Part shown: positions 63,095 through 64,000 of the stretch, in pieces
Position numbering within the stretch: position 1 is the stretch's first letter
Layout of the letters: every line of letters begins with the position of its first letter
NCBI RefSeq assembly: GCF_009905615.1
Contig: NZ_JAAAKW010000002.1
Coordinates: 248,001-312,000, forward strand
From: Pseudomonas sp. SLFW
GTDB taxonomy: Bacteria > Pseudomonadota > Gammaproteobacteria > Pseudomonadales > Pseudomonadaceae
DNA length: 64,000 bases
Direction of reading: 5' to 3'
The notes under the pieces: model-generated
The model's input: the letters and a program-made list of their open reading frames with translations, nothing else
What the model was told of the DNA's origin: nothing
Databases searched by the model: none
Program-made: the position numbers and the translations under genes

Positions 63095-63921
63095 ACGCCG
63101 TGGCTCAGGATCGGCAGCTGACAGTGGGACGCGTCAGCCTGAATTACCGCGTGGACGGCGAGGGCGCCGAGCGGCTGGTGTGCATCCACGGCGTCGGCTC
63201 CAGTCTGCTGGCGTGGGAAGGCGTGGTGGAACGGCTCAAGCAGCGTTTCACGATTCTGACCTTCGACCTGCGGGGCCACGGGAATTCCACCCGGCTCAAG
63301 GGTCGCTACGACATTGATGAGATGGTCGATGAGGCGCTGGCACTGGCCGACGCCATCGGGTTCTCGCGCTTTCATCTGGCGGGTTTTTCACTGGGTGGCC
63401 TCATTGCCCAGCGGCTGGCCCTGACCCACCCCGAGCGCGTGCGTCGGCTGGTGCTGCTGTCCACGGTCGCGGGGCGCAACGCGCAGGAACGTGAACGGGT
63501 CATGGCGCGCCTGGCGGCGTTGCAAGCTGGCGAACCGGGCTCGCATTACGACGCCTCCCTGTCGCGCTGGCTGACCGAGGATTTTCAGATGAAAAACCCG
63601 CAGCTGGTCGCGCAACTGCGCGAGCGCAACGCCCAGAACGACCCCGAATGTTACGCGGCGGCGTATCGAATTCTGGCCGAGAGTGATTTTGGCGACACGC
63701 TTCATCAGATTCAGTGCCCGACGTTGATTGCCACAGGCGCTGACGACGCCGGTTCCAATCCACGCATGGCGGCTTTCATGCACGAGCGTATAGCCGGTTC
63801 GCAGTTGCGGATTCTGCCGGGGCTGCGGCATTCGATCCTGACCGAGGCCCCCGAGTTGGTGGCCTCAATGATGCAAGGCTTTCTGCTGGAAACCGCGACT
63901 GAACCCGAGGCGCAATCATGA
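63091..63921 (+). CDS. Alpha/beta hydrolase
   Basis: A 276-residue alpha/beta hydrolase-fold protein. The oxyanion region is LVCIHGVGSSLLAWEG. The nucleophile elbow is GFSLGG (serine near 100). The acid is probably in ATGADDAGSNP, and the histidine in LRHSILTE. Similar to enol-lactone, ester or carbon-carbon hydrolases. Its coupling by overlap to the LLM gene and to NIPSNAP suggests it hydrolyses a lactone, ester or amide formed by the monooxygenase. Confidence 0.9.
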   Translation: MNAVAQDRQLTVGRVSLNYRVDGEGAERLVCIHGVGSSLLAWEGVVERLKQRFTILTFDLRGHGNSTRLKGRYDIDEMVDEALALADAIGFSRFHLAGFSLGGLIAQRLALTHPERVRRLVLLSTVAGRNAQERERVMARLAALQAGEPGSHYDASLSRWLTEDFQMKNPQLVAQLRERNAQNDPECYAAAYRILAESDFGDTLHQIQCPTLIATGADDAGSNPRMAAFMHERIAGSQLRILPGLRHSILTEAPELVASMMQGFLLETATEPEAQS

Positions 63922-64000
63922 TTCTTGAAGAGCGCATTTACCGAATCCGCTCGGGGCAGATGAGCAACTACCTGGCGTTGGTCCGCGAAGAAGGCCTGGC
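63918..64000 (+). CDS. NIPSNAP-family protein, 5' part only
   Basis: Twenty-seven codons before the window ends: MILEERIYRIRSGQMSNYLA then LVREEGLA. The pattern (E.RIYRI..G....YL) is that of NIPSNAP-domain ferredoxin-like proteins, which often accompany bacterial catabolic operons as small dimeric enzymes or binding proteins. It overlaps the hydrolase stop by 4 bp (ATGA). Function cannot be judged from the fragment. Confidence 0.7.
   Translation, partial: MILEERIYRIRSGQMSNYLALVREEGL

Overview
The window is a GC-rich bacterial chromosome segment from a Pseudomonas, most likely of the fluorescens/syringae lineage. The genus call rests on gene order. The series rubA2-alkT-hupA, recG-oxyR, spoT-rpoZ-gmk-yicC, rph, crc-pyrE, argB-algC-dut-coaBC, radC, rpmB-rpmG, kauB, dadA-dadX-pauR-cycB, xpt-rep-(GGDEF/EAL)-MATE is the conserved block I remember from P. 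aeruginosa around PA5350 to PA5294. It also rests on the intergenic REP palindromes, whose short core follows TGTAGGAGTGAGC or TGTAGGAGCGAATTC. I saw no tRNA, rRNA, prophage, insertion sequence, CRISPR array or transposase gene. Species cannot be fixed from sequence reading alone.

Layout. Bases 1-4 kb hold rubredoxin and its reductase, HU, a small SCP2-like protein and a YbaK-HDOD protein. Bases 4-9.4 kb hold a leftward run, exbB-exbD-tonB-oxyR-recG, that puts TonB energisation beside the peroxide regulator. Bases 9.5-19.8 kb are housekeeping: an SDR protein, a lipoprotein, ridA, spoT, rpoZ, gmk, yicC, rph, a DUF4870 membrane protein, crc, pyrE and a DUF4124 protein. Bases 19.8-25.9 kb hold argB, an algC with a long membrane-anchored N-terminal half, dut, coaBC and radC. 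Bases 26-33.8 kb hold a peptide-binding protein, rpmBG, a cupin, kauB, an MFS transporter and a phospholipase D-like lipoprotein. Bases 33.8-42.8 kb cover amine and amino acid catabolism: a MocR regulator with a DUF1127 partner, a PuuB-type oxidase, a YkgJ protein, lrp, dadA-ridA-dadX, pauR, cycB and a DUF2845 protein. Bases 43-54.3 kb are mixed: a CoA hydrolase/transferase, a TSUP transporter with a Blh-like persulfide dioxygenase, xpt, rep, a GGDEF/EAL protein, a MATE pump and a LysR regulator. A chemoreceptor follows.

The right edge (56.7 kb to the window end) is the most accessory part. A PucR-type regulator faces an 'amino acid synthesis' family gene. This is followed, after its own terminator, by a tightly packed operon: flavin reductase with an extra C-terminal domain, aldehyde dehydrogenase, luciferase-like flavin monooxygenase, alpha/beta hydrolase and NIPSNAP (cut by the window end). 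The enzyme set looks like a two-component flavin monooxygenase pathway that makes an aldehyde, oxidises it to an acid and hydrolyses an ester or amide. It is the best candidate here for an undescribed catabolic system. Substrate unknown.

The polyamine genes kauB, the PuuB-like oxidase and pauR, together with the D-alanine genes dadA, ridA and dadX, form a dispersed amine-to-central-metabolism theme. About fifteen REP doublets (REPIN-like, roughly 85-140 bp, two inverted palindromes) of two main sequence types sit in intergenic gaps and are the commonest non-coding feature.
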